Positions 1 to 11,282 of a stretch of 64,000 bases of DNA are shown here, piece by piece; the first letter of the stretch is position 1, and each line of letters begins with the position of its first letter. This DNA is from Orychophragmus violaceus. Taxonomy: Eukaryota > Streptophyta > Magnoliopsida > Brassicales > Brassicaceae. Location of the stretch: contig CM058234.1 in NCBI GenBank assembly GCA_030180135.1, forward strand, positions 2,914,001-2,978,000, read 5' to 3'. A program made the position numbers and the translations under genes. Under the pieces are notes generated by a model. It worked only from the letters and a program-made list of their open reading frames with translations. It had not been told where the DNA came from and searched no databases.

Positions 1-1850
1 TTATTGTTTTAATTTGGACCATCCATTAAAGGTGGCTAAATCTTGTGGTTGTTACTCTTTTATCATATGCAAATGTACATAAACACAAAACATGTATGTC
101 AATACATTAAAGCGATGATATCTATAATCCTGATATGAGTGACAATTTATATAAAGAAAAACACTAAGTAATCCACATATATAGATATCCACATATAAGC
201 GTACACAAAAATATGTCATGATGGCATCTTCCTTTTGAGTCTTTGCACCTTCTACAACAAGATTTTTCCAATATGGATTTGGAAAAACTGGACAAGAGCT
301 TATCAGGTTGCTGAATATCTGCAAAAACAAAGAAAAGTAATGTTAGAGAAGGATGAACATATATAGAGTGAGGAATATAACAAAAAATGTGTTATACACA
401 AAACAAGTCCACATAGTAGTGTACTGTGTACATAAAGATATGTCCACATACTAGCGTATGTGTAGATAAGTGTACCGTGGACTGTCTTCATGAGAGCACA
501 AATCAAAATCAGTATCCATTACAAAATGTGTGCTACTTGGTATTTTAGAACACTAACTACTAGTTTCCACTAACTACAAGTATCTGAGAACTTTAACCAA
601 GCTGTAAACGGCGTCCACCAATCAGTGTCCACGAGAACATGTCAAATGAGAGTGATTAATGAGCATAAAGCAAATCTACGAACATTTTGATGTCCACCGA
701 TCAATGTCCACATATCAATGTACACGCAGAAAAAACCAGTGTCCACATATGCTTGTCCATAAATCGAACAACAGGCAATAATATGTACATGAATACATAA
801 CAACGACAGATCTATAACAAGGACATAACAATGGACGAAATTTGTCTATTTTATACTCTAAATATAACAAACAAAGTTCTGTTTACAAGCTCGATAGACT
901 CGATCTAACAGAGTTAAATAGATTCGATTTAGCAAGCAGTATATGAAAAGCAGAAATGCATGTTTAATTTGTCCATGCATGTATGATTTGTCAATGGATT
1001 AATTTCCAAATAGAAGCACATATGCAATGTCCACAATCGACTTGTCTAAGATGTAAATGAATGGGGAATATATTCTCTGTCCACATATGGCCGAGCACTT
1101 GGTTGTCCACAAATATTGATGTAAACACAGAGCAGTCCACAATTTACTGTCCATATATACTAATCCACAAGTTAAAGACAGATTTATACAGACGAATGCA
1201 TGTAGTTCACAGGTTAATGTCCATATAGAGTAGTCCACAAAGCGATAGACAGAACAACACGAGGTTGTCCACAAATATTGATGCAAACACAGACAGATTT
1301 ATACAGACGAATGCATGTAGTTTAATCTAGGGATATCTGAACAGAGTTGCATGTATATGTGTGTACACAGAATCGTAACTGTCCCTAGATATCTGTACAG
1401 AAATACAGAAGCAATACAGATCTGTGTAAACACAGAACTACGAAGAAGAGACACAAATACCGAATCAAATAAAAAAAAGAGACCGAAATACAGAGCCCAA
1501 AATACCAAGCTAATTTGGTTGAATGAGGAAATTAGACAGAAAATCGAGCTTCAATAGGTTAGTAATAGAGTTTAATACAAGAAATTAGCGGGCATCTGTA
1601 CTCACCAGACATGGTCAGAGGTGGAATCTAGAGAAGGAAGACGAAGCCTGAAGGAACTGGGCTCTGCGAAGGCGAAGAAAGAAGAAGCAGAGGAAGGAAC
1701 CTGGTACAACAGAGAAAATAAGTAAGTAAATGAAGATAAATTAGATGAAGAAGAAATCAGAAGATGAAGAAGAAGAAAGAGCAACAAGAAATGTCGGAAG
1801 CAGCACCGTTGGCTGTCGGAAATTATGAGAGGAGTTTAGGGTTTTGTTCC
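1..1850 (-). other. Probable 5' part of an unidentified minus-strand gene
   Basis: Read on the minus strand, a pyrimidine-rich leader (about 1850-1620) follows a telo-box-like TTAGGGTTT block (seen on plus near 1838). It ends in an ATG at about 1613 whose third codon is split by a good donor, G|GTGAGT. A matching-phase acceptor, TTTTTGCAG, lies near 320. Joining them gives a peptide starting MSDIQQPDK, with a Cys-rich stretch (CCRRC) soon after. The ~1.3 kb between them would be intron 1. The rest of the gene would lie left of the window. I do not recognise the protein and the join is inference; the leader could equally belong to a noncoding transcript. Confidence 0.35.
180..1325. repeat. Dispersed TGTCCAC(A) motif cluster with a partial duplication
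   Basis: More than a dozen copies of GTCCAC or near variants (TGTCCACAAAT, AGTCCACA, TGTCCATATA) lie 40-100 bp apart. A longer unit is duplicated: the block with GTCCACAAATATTGATG occurs near 1103 and 1266, and the block with ATACAGACGAATGCATGTAG near 1185 and 1300. It looks like an old, rearranged satellite-like array inside the putative intron of the minus-strand gene. No coding sense is seen: the ORFs here are short and low in complexity. Confidence 0.5.
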
Positions 1851-2244
1851 TTTTTAGTCTTAGTTAGCTGAGATTATTTTTTTATTAAATTGTTTAATGA
1901 GTTTATTTGGGAAGAAATAAGTTTTGAAATTCTCAAAAAAAAGAGGGGGAAAGGAGACATGAGGGCAAGCTAGGAAGTTCTCCTCTTGAAAGTACCTAAC
2001 ATCACACAAATGCCTTATTGTGTTATTCTTAAGGCTAGAAGTGCCTTTTAGCGTAAATATCTCTTAATAGAAAAGTATAACACAGATTAAAAAAAACAAA
2101 AAATAATTCCCTAATAATAATATTTCTTTTCTATCGTGTGATAAAACGAAACTTATTATAAAAGTAAAAAAAGCTTTGGTCTTATAATGGACCGTATCTG
2201 AAAAATTAGACTGGTCGTATTCCAAGAAAAAAAAGAGCACGATC

Positions 2245-5200
2245 ATGGCGATGATCAAGGCTTCAAGGTTTAACCGCGAAACAAAGCTCGCATCTCAATT
2301 CCTGTCTACACTCTTGAGAAAGCGAAGCTGCAACAACAGTGTGATCGCAGCAACATCCATGGCAGCCGCATCTTCCTCTGCTCTCCTCCGTAATCCATTG
2401 ACTTCATCTAGTCTCCGTCATTTCAGATGCTCACCGGAAATCTCTTATCTATCCTTCTCCGCTCGTGCGGCTGCTTCCGATCTCCCTCTAGCGATGAAGA
2501 GGCAGAGTCGTACTTATGCGGATGTCTCAGATCAAGATCCCTCTGTTAAGCGCGAGATTGGAGCTGATGGGCTCAACATCGCTGATAATGTGTCTCAGGT
2601 TAGATAGGAGTGGTAAATTGGTGATCAAATTAACTATCTTTTCTTTTAAAAGATTCTCTCTTGGGACCTCAAGTAGTCCAGAACATTTCTCTCATATGTT
2701 TTTGACTTGATTCAGCTCATTGGCAAGACTCCTATGGTGTACTTGAATAGTATAGCAAAGGGTTGTGTGGCCAATATAGCTGCTAAGCTCGAGATCATGG
2801 AGCCATGTTGCAGTGTCAAGGATAGGTGTGTAGCCTCAGTCTTTTTGCGTCTTGTTCATATATCATTAGGCTTTGAATAGTAATTGAGGTTAGGGCGGAT
2901 TAGTTGCAAGTGGTCAAGATCGTTCTTTTTTATCATTCGCATTTTTAGTCAAAAGCAGGGCGGACAGAAAATAATCAAAGAAGTCCATTGCGGACCAAGT
3001 GCGGACTATTTCCTGAAGAAATAAATTTTGGTCTGCAACGATTGTATCCGCCCAAAAATGAAGGCTTTGAATGGTAACCACGGTCAGTGCGGACACAGTC
3101 CGCTGCGGACCAAACCATTTTGTTTTTTTGGGGCGGATACAGTCCGTTGCGGACCAATATTTTTTTGTTCATAAAATTGAACCGCACTTGGTCTGCAGCA
3201 GATTTCCTTTATTTTCTTATTTCAGACCACTCCAGACTAAAAACTGTGAATGGTAAACAAAAGAGATTTAGACCATTCACGAACTAATCCGTCTTGACCG
3301 CAAATACCATTTAAAGCCATTTAAATGGAAAGTGTTTTAGTCTGTAGTTGATTGTGTCCGCACTGACAGCAATAAACCCTTCAAGTCTGAATTTTTCTTG
3401 TTTCACAAATTTCAGGATTGGTTACAGTATGGTTACTGATGCTGAGCAAAAAGGATTTATATCACCTGGAAAGGTATCGTTTATAGATTGATCTTTCTCT
3501 TGTAAACATCTAGTGGATGACAACAGCTTTTACAGAATTTTTCAGTTCTCTGACTTCATATTTTTACTGCCCTTATATAGAGTGTTCTTGTGGAACCTAC
3601 AAGTGGAAACACTGGTATTGGTCTTGCATTTATCGCTGCTTCAAGAGGCTATCGACTTATCTTGACAATGCCGTCATCCATGAGTATGGAAAGAAGAGTT
3701 CTTTTAAAGGCATTTGGAGCTGAGCTTGTGTTAACAGATCCTGCTAAAGGCATGACTGGAGCTGTTCAGAAGGCTGAAGAAATCTTGAAATCTACTCCTG
3801 ATGCATACATGCTCCAACAGTTCGACAACCCTGCCAATCCAAAGGTTTGTGGTGTATTTGTTTTCTCTATTACAGTTTGTGTCATGAATTTGTTTTAGCT
3901 CTAGTCATGTATTGTAAGAGAAGAGAACTGAAAGTTCGAGTTAAAGAAAATAAGAAACTCTCTTGCATTAACTTTTCCTTATTACAATTTATGTCATGAA
4001 TTGACATGATCACACAGTTTACTGTATGAGACAAGCAAAGAGTCGACTGTCTGATCCTGTTTTATATAGGTTAAACCTTTTTGCATGAATTTGAATCGAG
4101 ATGATCACTTGGTGTGATTCTACCTGTGTCACTTTTGTAAACCGCAACTATATGTCATACTTAAAACATGCAGATTCATTACGAGACTACTGGTCCTGAG
4201 ATCTGGGAAGATACAAAGGGCAAGGTGGATATATTTGTTGCTGGAATTGGAACTGGTGGAACTATCACTGGTGTTGGTCGATTCATTAAAGAGAAAAATC
4301 CCAAAGTGCAGGTAAAAGAAAATGTTCCATCTGAGCCTGAATGTATATATGCAGATGCTATGTAGATAGAGTGTGTTCGTTTTAGCAGGAAAGTTTACTT
4401 ATTTGATGGTTGCATGTACCAGGTTATTGGTGTAGAACCCACTGAAAGCGACATACTTTCTGGTGGCAAACCGGGTAAGGCTCACAGACAGTTATACAAT
4501 CCGTAATTTTGTTTACTTCTTTTCGAACTTTGATCTAATTCTTGATGTATTTGAATACAGGACCTCACAAGATTCAAGGAATTGGAGCTGGTTTTATACC
4601 TAAGAATTTGGATCAGGCTATTATGGATGAAGTCATAGCGGTATGATCTGTTTTGTTGGATTCTGCATAGTTTCTTCAGATATATAGTTTCCGAAGGACT
4701 ATTTTTTTATCGTCAATATATTGCTTAAACGTTCCATATCTCTGAGATTCAAACATCATATAAGACATTTTAGTTGATATCTTCTTGTTGCTCCTTGCCA
4801 GATTTCAAGTGAGGAAGCTATAGAAACCGCAAAGCAATTAGCTCTTCGGGAAGGCTTGATGGTTAGTCCTTTACATCATTTCTGATTTCTGAGTGGAAAT
4901 CACACAAGATTTAACATGTGAAGGTAATCATTTTGTCAGGTTGGAATATCATCCGGAGCTGCTGCAGCTGCTGCAATTAAGGTCGCAAAGAGACCTGAGA
5001 ATGCTGGGAAACTCATTGCTGTAAGTCCTTTCTGTTTCATGTATTTGTTATGTGTTAGAAAACAACAAAAAAGAATGGTGATCCAGGAGTCTTTGTGCAT
5101 CGAAACCTCTGTGGATTGCTTTAGACAAAAATATCACAAGATGAGTTCTTAGGATTGTGAAAAGTCTCTTGAGTGTGTGATCCAGTACTAAACTCAAAGA

Positions 5201-5394
5201 ATCAACAATAAAGACACTTAGCTAAGTAGATGAAACCAGTAAAGAGATTGGTTATGTAATTATTCTTGACACATGAATGAATATGTGTATTCGGTTTTCA
5301 GGTTGTGTTCCCGAGCTTTGGGGAGCGATATCTTTCAACCCCTCTTTTCCAGTCGATCCGAGAAGAGGTCGAGAAAATGCAGCCAGAGCTATGA
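2245..5394 (+). CDS. OASC: Mitochondrial O-acetylserine (thiol) lyase (cysteine synthase C)
   Basis: Ten exons: 2245-2598, 2716-2825, 3416-3473, 3581-3844, 4174-4311, 4423-4474, 4561-4640, 4802-4861, 4940-5020, 5302-5394; 429 residues. The PLP enzyme makes cysteine from O-acetylserine and sulfide in the mitochondrial matrix and binds serine acetyltransferase in the cysteine synthase complex. Residues 1 to about 100 are a Ser/Arg-rich, acid-poor targeting peptide. The catalytic core follows: the PLP lysine in SVKDR (about K153), the TSGNTG substrate loop (about 180), the GTGGT phosphate loop (about 288), GAGFIP (the loop used for SAT binding) and SSGAAAA. The presequence matches the mitochondrial isoform as I remember it (At3g59760), not the cytosolic or plastid one. 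All joins keep frame and no lesion is visible. The first ATG of two close together (2245, 2251) is used. Intron 2 is swollen by a repeat. Confidence 0.95.
2866..3385. mobile_element. MITE-like foldback element in OASC intron 2
   Basis: The two ends are imperfect inverted repeats. GGCTTTGAATAGTAATTG near 2869, followed by CGGATTAGTT, is mirrored near 3275-3320 (reverse complement GGCTTTAAATGGTATTTG, then CGGATTAGTT). The interior is packed with GCGGAC/GTCCGC words in both orientations and repeats the end motif near 3061. No coding capacity is seen. The outer limits are uncertain because a second inverted pair reaches about 3385, and no clear target duplication was found. It makes intron 2 the longest intron of the gene without touching the splice sites. 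Confidence 0.55.
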
Positions 5395-5516
5395 ACGAAA
5401 ACAAATCTTCTTCGACTATGAGTTTTGCACTTTTGCATCATGAGTGGTTTAGCTATCTCTGTTTATCAATAAGCCAAGCAGTGCAAGTTATATTGTTCAA
5501 CATTTTTATCGGATAA

Positions 5517-7552
5517 ACCCCATGGATATAAATTAACCCTCTATATCTTTTTATTAACCAATAGATAGAGTATATTTTTAAATTATCCCTCTACAAATCA
5601 ATGCAAGTTTGTGGGTAATATTATACAAAACAATTTTAATGTATATTTTAGTATACAAGATTTTATTTTTTTCTTTCAATAACCATGAAGATTCTATAGA
5701 CCAACAAAATGATTCATCTATCTACCAAGTAAGAACCACTAGATTATCCATGACAATTAGTGATGTATATCTTCACCTTTTTCTTAAGAACAATAACTAA
5801 AGTATCAGAATCTACATTAAAGCATGTCAAAAACTAGACAGGGGCATTTATTCGAAATCTGAATCCGAACTCGATCTGAAAAACGTGATCCTGATTCGAA
5901 CTGATTCAATAAAGATATTTGAATTACTTCGGTAATCCAAACTGAATCCGAAAGAGTATCCAAAGTAATCTGAATTGTTACATTTTAAAATAATGATACT
6001 ATTTTCAAGTATTTTTGGGTAGTTTCAGTACTTCATTTATTGATTTTTTGGGTATGACAGATATTTTCGAATACTTTGGATATTTTTAAGTAGTTTAGAT
6101 ATATTTTTAAGAAATTTTAGAGTATTTCAAATCCCTTTGAATATTTCTTTGAGTTTTCAGATATTCATTTGATAATTTTGGGTACTCTAATCCGACCCGA
6201 ACCCAATAACCAAATCCGACCTAAGATATAACAATATTCGAACAAAGTCTTTAATCCTAAATCCGAAAACCTTAAATTCGATACTAAACCGAACGAATAC
6301 CCGAACGCCCTATCAAATATCGTTATGCAAATATGAAATACTAATACCACATCAATTACCTCAAGGGCCTCAGCCCATTTTGAATCAATATTAGCCTTTG
6401 GCCCAATTAATAAACTCATGGTTTTAATTCTTAAGACATTAGGGTTTTTCATTCTCCGCAGCCGCATCTATTTCTTCTTCTATATAAAACAGTAAAGGCT
6501 AGACTTTCAGATTCATCTCCAAGTTCGGCTATTTTAGTCTTAGTTTCTGTCTTCATTGTCTAGGTTTGCTAGAGTTACTAACTGGTTTCGAAGATCCTTA
6601 TGGTCTGTTAGGTTTTCTATTTGGTTCATAAAGATTTTTTAGGGTTCTAGCTTTGGTTTCAAAGATCTTGTTTCAAAGAAAGCCAATTTGCAGAGCAATG
6701 ACGTCACATGTAAAAATGGCGTGAGTTGCCTTGAAGGTTGGCAATAACAATAAGTGATTCTCCGTGCCTATCAAGTTACCTTATACTGATCATGGCCTCG
6801 AACAAGTCGCTACATTTTTTTTATCTATCAGACCCCTATCATATTTCTTTGATATGTTTTAAAGATCCGAGTGGTTTTTGAATATTTAAGTTGATCCATT
6901 CCAGTTATCAATGGTACTTGAATCTGTTCTCTGCCTTGATAGCAGATTGCTGTTCGTCCCTGGGGAAATCGAAATTGCTGTGTTTATATATGGTCTGAAC
7001 TTGGACATTAACAGCTTGTTAAGATTGACTGAAACGATGTAAAGATCAGACATTCAAAGATTGTAAAAGCTTTAACAGACATTCAAAGATTGAGACAAAT
7101 CATATTTAGACAAGCTGTTATGTTACATCGTTTTCTTTAGAACCGCACTACTCTGTTATGTATCCAACTAAAAGCCTGATTCTTGGTGAGAACTGAATAA
7201 GCTTCCTGATCCAATCAAGTAATTCATCGAAATCAAATTGTTTATATATGAGAGCACAGATGCTGGCAGAGATTAAATATTTTTAATGTAGCTTTTGATA
7301 CCACAACAACTCATAGCGAATTATGTTTTTCTTCTAATAAGTTCGTATAGTTTACGTGGTCGTAATCGAAATAAATATTTGCTCTATAGAAAGGACCCAC
7401 GAATTTAAAATTTTGTGGGAAAACCTTGATCGAGTCAACAATTCAATTATTTGTAATATTTACTCTTCCCACCTAATTTTGATATACAATTCAATTCAAT
7501 TTTGATACCACAGATAAACCTTGGTATCGTATTTATCTGTGTTTGTGTGTGT
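5517..7552. other. Intergenic stretch with decayed CCGAA-rich repeats and an orphan promoter-like block
   Basis: From about 5860 to 6310 the sequence is a degenerate array of TCCGAA/TTCGGA words, a common Brassicaceae intergenic relic. A promoter-like block follows (annotated separately). A 17-bp direct repeat, CAGACATTCAAAGATTG, occurs near 7047 and 7076. I see no convincing exon here. Confidence 0.5.
6380..6520 (+). promoter_or_regulatory. Orphan housekeeping-type promoter: site II, telo-box, TATA
   Basis: GGGCC/GGCCC elements (about 6366 and 6400), a telo-box TTAGGGTTT (about 6440) and a TATATAAAA box (about 6482) occur in the order and spacing usual for plant ribosomal-protein or snoRNA gene promoters. 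A pyrimidine-rich leader follows, but no ORF of useful length lies downstream before the RLP gene at 7613. It may drive a noncoding transcript or be the remains of a lost gene. No C/D snoRNA boxes were convincingly found. Confidence 0.35.
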
Positions 7553-7562
7553 CCTATATAAA
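7553..7562 (+). promoter_or_regulatory. TATA box of the RLP locus
   Basis: CTATATAAAG lies about 55 bp before the ATG at 7613, which would give a short leader. It is the only good TATA match close to the start. Confidence 0.5.
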
Positions 7563-7612
7563 GAAATTGGCAGGAAACTATATTGTCATCACAAATACGA
7601 ATTGTTAAAAAG

Positions 7613-10249
7613 ATGAATGGGTCTTTGTATTCAACAAGTATCATTCTCTTCTTCATTTCGATTTTTCTAAACACTTTTGCTGCAGCTCCTACTGGTCCTT
7701 TGTGTCATCCCAACCAAAGAGATCTTATTCTTGATTTCAAGAATGAATTTCAAACTGTTCCTGAGCATTTTTGTTCGTTTTATTCGGATGATCTGTGTAA
7801 CGCAAAGCACTGGGATAAAGAAGAGGATTGTTGCTCTTGGGACGGTATCACATGTAATGCCAAGTCCGGGGAAGTGATTGAACTAAATGCTAGCTGCTGC
7901 TTCTATGGCCGGTTCAGTTCCAATAGTAGTCTTTTTAGACTGCATAGCCTTCGTTCCCTCAATCTTGCTTACAACAATTTCAGTTCTTCACTCATACCAG
8001 CTCAGCTAAGTAAACTCAGTGAGCTAACACGAGTCAACCTCTCTTTGTCTTCTTTCTCTGGTCAAATTCCGACAGAGTTTCTTCATCTTACCAAGTTGGT
8101 GTTTCTTGATCTTTCTTTTAATTTTCTTTTATCTTTCGGAAAGTCCTTTTTTAGCAAACTAGCTCATAATCTGACAAACCTGGAGGATTTAGACCTACGC
8201 ATGGTTAACATTTCTTCAGAAATTCCTCAAAATTTCTCAAACCTGTCCTCTCTCAGATCTTTAAACCTAGGCAGTTGCAGCTTATTAGGTAAACTCCCAC
8301 ATGATTTGTTCTTGATCCCTACCATACAGTCCATTAGTGTGGATTCGAATCAAAATCTAGAAGGTTCCCTTCCAGAGTTTCATGGAAATAACTCTCTTGT
8401 AATATTCGACCTCTCTTACACATCTCTTTCAGGAAACCTTCCAGATTCTATTAGCAACCTCAGACATCTGAATGTTTTGAGACTTAAGCATAGTAACTTT
8501 TCTGGAAACATCCCATCTTCAATTGGAAACCTTTCCTCTCTGACCACTCTCGACCTTTCAACATACCTAATTCGACTTCTATCTTTTTGGGTGACAACGA
8601 ACTCATTGGCCCTCTTGAGTTTGGGAATCTATCTTCACCATCTAAGCTTGAATCGTTACAAATTGGCAACAACAACTTCAAAGGGCCAATCCCAAAATCT
8701 ATTTCAAGATTGATCAATCTTATCAGCCTCGACCTTTCTAATCTCGATACAGAAAAAACCACAGTTGACTTTTGTAGCTTCTCAAATCTCAAGTCACTCA
8801 AAGATCTTCATCTGTCCCATTTGAACACTACCACTATGATCGACTTGAATACAGTCTTATCATGTCTAAATTCGCTCTCTCAGTTGGTTCTCTCCGGCAA
8901 CCAAGTTTCAGACGCAAACAAGAGTTCAGTTTCATTTCCTCCATCACAATCATCATCTATGATATCTATTTTGAGGTTGTCAGGCTGCAGTATCACCAAG
9001 TTTCCAGAGTTGATAAAACACCAGCAAAAACTGACGAATCTAGACCTCTCCAACAACAATATCCAAGATCGAGTGCCGGGCTGGTTATGGAATCTACCAG
9101 AGTTAAGATTCGTTGATCTTTCCAATAACATTGCGATCAGTTTTGAGAAATCTTCATATAACTTGTCAAAGATGACTTCAATATTTGATCTTCCATCTCC
9201 ATTGACAAGGTTAACTTTGTCAGCAAGCAACATCACAAGGGTTCCAGAGTTCATAAAAAGGCACCAAAGTTTAACTTCCTTGGACCTTTCCAACAACAGA
9301 ATAAAAGGTCAAGTGCCTAGATGGTTATGGACATTACCATACTTGATGCACATGGATCTTTCCACCAACTTTTTCATCAGTTTTGAAGAATCAACCAAAT
9401 CTGAAGTATTCTCTGTACCGGAAACATCAATGAAGTATTTTTTAGGGTCCAAGAACAATTTCTCTGGAGAGATTCCATCTTTCATATGTGGGTTGGGCTC
9501 TATAAACACTCTTGATTTATCAGACAACAACTTCAACGGGCCAATCCCTCGTTGCATGGAAAATCTCAAGAATACTCTTGCAGTTCTGAACCTTGGTGGG
9601 AACCGTCTCAATGGAAGTCTTCCCGCAACAATATTTCATAGTCTAAGGTCACTTGACGTTAGCCATAACCAGCTGGTAGGGAAGCTTCCAAGATCTTTGA
9701 TCTATTTCTCTACTCTTCCTTTCTGGTTGAGTTCTCTGCAAGAGCTACAAGTTCTTGTCCTCCGCTCTAATGCATTCTACGGACCAATACATCAAACTCG
9801 GTTTTCTAAGTTGCGTATTATCGACTTGTCCCATAATCACTTGAGTTCTATGTCCTCATTGGGGACCAAAGAAGATCAATCAAATCTAGAGTACATGACA
9901 CAAGATGAATATGGTTATTACCATGATTCACTGGTTTTGGTGAATAAAGGTGTAGCGTTGGAATTTGTACGTATTCTAAAGATCTACACAGCATTCGACC
10001 TTTCGGTAAATAAACTTGATGGAGAGATTCCACGGTCCATCGGTGTATTAAAAGAGCTTCATGTGCTTAACATGTCAAACAATGATTTCACTGGCCATAT
10101 CCCATCATCTCTCCTACCTCGCGTACATGAACTTTTCCCATAACCAGCTTGTCGGTCCAATACCAGGAGGCACTCAGTTCCGAAGGCAGCCTTGCTCATC
10201 TTTCGAGGACAACCCTGGCCTTTATGGCCCTTCACTTACTCGCACCTAG
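7613..10249 (+). pseudogene. LRR receptor-like protein (RLP) pseudogene, Cf-9/RLP class
   Basis: The ATG at 7613 opens a signal peptide, then the family's N-terminal cap (CHPNQRDLILDFKNEF, paired Cys, W-x-x-x-x-DCCSWDGITC) and many LxxLxLxxNxLxGxIP repeats with N-glycosylation sites. Such proteins are plasma-membrane immune or developmental receptors without a kinase. Two frame breaks are visible. Near 8565 the repeat run jumps frame and part of an LRR is missing. Near 10118 the frame jumps again, and the two or so repeats expected before LSYLAYMNFSHNQL are gone. After GGTQF and GLYGPS the sequence stops at 10249, so the acidic spacer, membrane helix and cytosolic tail are absent. Even if spliced around the breaks, the product would be an unanchored ectodomain. 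A sequencing error could explain one break but not the missing repeats and tail. Confidence 0.85.
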
Positions 10250-10423
10250 CTCAAACTTTAGGAGATTTCATATGAATCGTTTGGCTGTGATGCTTTGATA
10301 TGTGAATTTTTGTATTGATGTTTCCTAGGTTAATCGGATTTATTTAAATTAATCGGATTTTCTTTGAGAATGGTTTCTAATAGCCGTGGGAAGTATAATA
10401 ATTCCTTGTGTGTTCTTATGCAG

Positions 10424-10655
10424 ACATTTTGAGAGGTATGGGGAAATCACAACCTTATACATGCCTAAGGTAAATCTATCACTAATACTATATGTTTGTG
10501 TTTTTGATAACATAGCCAAGAGCTTGTGGTCAAATCTGGTGCAATCCTTTGGCCTGTCATACCTCCTAGATTTGATCTCATTCCCCATTTTCTGTTTTAG
10601 GACCACAACTCGAAGCAACACCGGGGAATTGAGTTCACCACATTCGCTACTTCTG
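10424..10655 (+). pseudogene. Two-exon fragment of an RRM (hnRNP-like) RNA-binding protein gene
   Basis: After a TATGCAG acceptor, an exon encodes HFERYGEITTLYMPK and ends at a GTAAAT donor. After TTTTAG near 10600 a second exon encodes DHNSKQHRGIEFTTFATSG. Together these match RNP2-to-RNP1 of an RRM (RGIEF-TTF in place of the usual RGFGFVTF). Nothing upstream or downstream completes the domain, so this is a relic of a larger gene, probably copied by a transposon or left by a duplication. Confidence 0.6.
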
Positions 10656-10810
10656 GTCAGTTTTTGCTTAACTCTCATTCAGGATTGAGTTTATATACAC
10701 ATTGATGACAAAACTTTATTTTCAACTCTGATCCTCAAACTTCATGAGAAAAAAACATAAGAAACTAAAGAATGCGTTCCTGACTCACTTTTAGTTCGTC
10801 TTTACTCTGT

Positions 10811-10920
10811 TTTTGAAAGTCTGAAGTCAGAAGAAACTTTATATTTTGTGGTTTCAGATTAAGTGGAGGATCTGATGGAAGACACTCATGATTTGAAAGT
10901 CTGAAGTCAGAAGAAACTTT
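10811..10920 (+). repeat. 29-bp direct repeat spaced 80 bp
   Basis: The word starting TTTGAAAGTCTGAAGTCAG and ending AAGAAACTTT occurs at about 10812 and again at about 10892, identical over about 29 bp. No gene contains it. Confidence 0.7.
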
Positions 10921-10977
10921 CCAGAACCAGATCATCCAGAAGTGATACTCACCCAAAAGCGCATGAGTAACCAAAGC

Positions 10978-11272
10978 CGGAGTTGAGCACATTCTTTTGA
11001 AACTTTTGAATGAGACCCCGTATATATAGGGCTCCCAAAATTTATAAAACCTTATGGAAATATATATGATTTATATATTTATTATAGAAAAATTATGAAA
11101 AACAAAAAATTATATGAATTGTTAGTGTACTAAATTATATTTTTTTTCTTTGTTTTTATCTCACTTTTTATATTTTGTTTATATTGTTTTTTTTACATAA
11201 AATTTTTGTTAGTGTAAGAAAAATTTTAAAAATGAAAATTTTGAATGGGGTCCCGGATATCTCAACTCCGGT
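10978..11272. mobile_element. Short inverted-repeat (MITE-like) element
   Basis: CCGGAGTTGAG (about 10978) is mirrored by CTCAACTCCGG (about 11262). Just inside lie mirrored GGGCTCCCAAAATTT and AAATTTTGAATGGGGTCCC blocks. The middle is about 200 bp of AT-rich noncoding DNA. The right end abuts the GatB relic. The structure fits a non-autonomous TIR element; the family is unknown. Confidence 0.45.
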
Positions 11273-11282
11273 TCGGTGAGGA

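Noticed and set aside
52..506. Minus-strand reading frames of 67-92 residues at the left edge as complete genes
   Set aside because: They are hydrophobic/Tyr-rich translations of AT-rich repeat DNA. At most a short exon near 220-320 is plausible.
6500..7100. C/D box snoRNA genes behind the orphan promoter
   Set aside because: Looked for TGATGA and CTGA pairs with terminal stems; no convincing set was found by eye.
8880..9611. Minus-strand frames of 100-138 residues opposite the RLP
   Set aside because: They are mirror frames of the LRR coding sequence; composition follows the plus-strand repeats.
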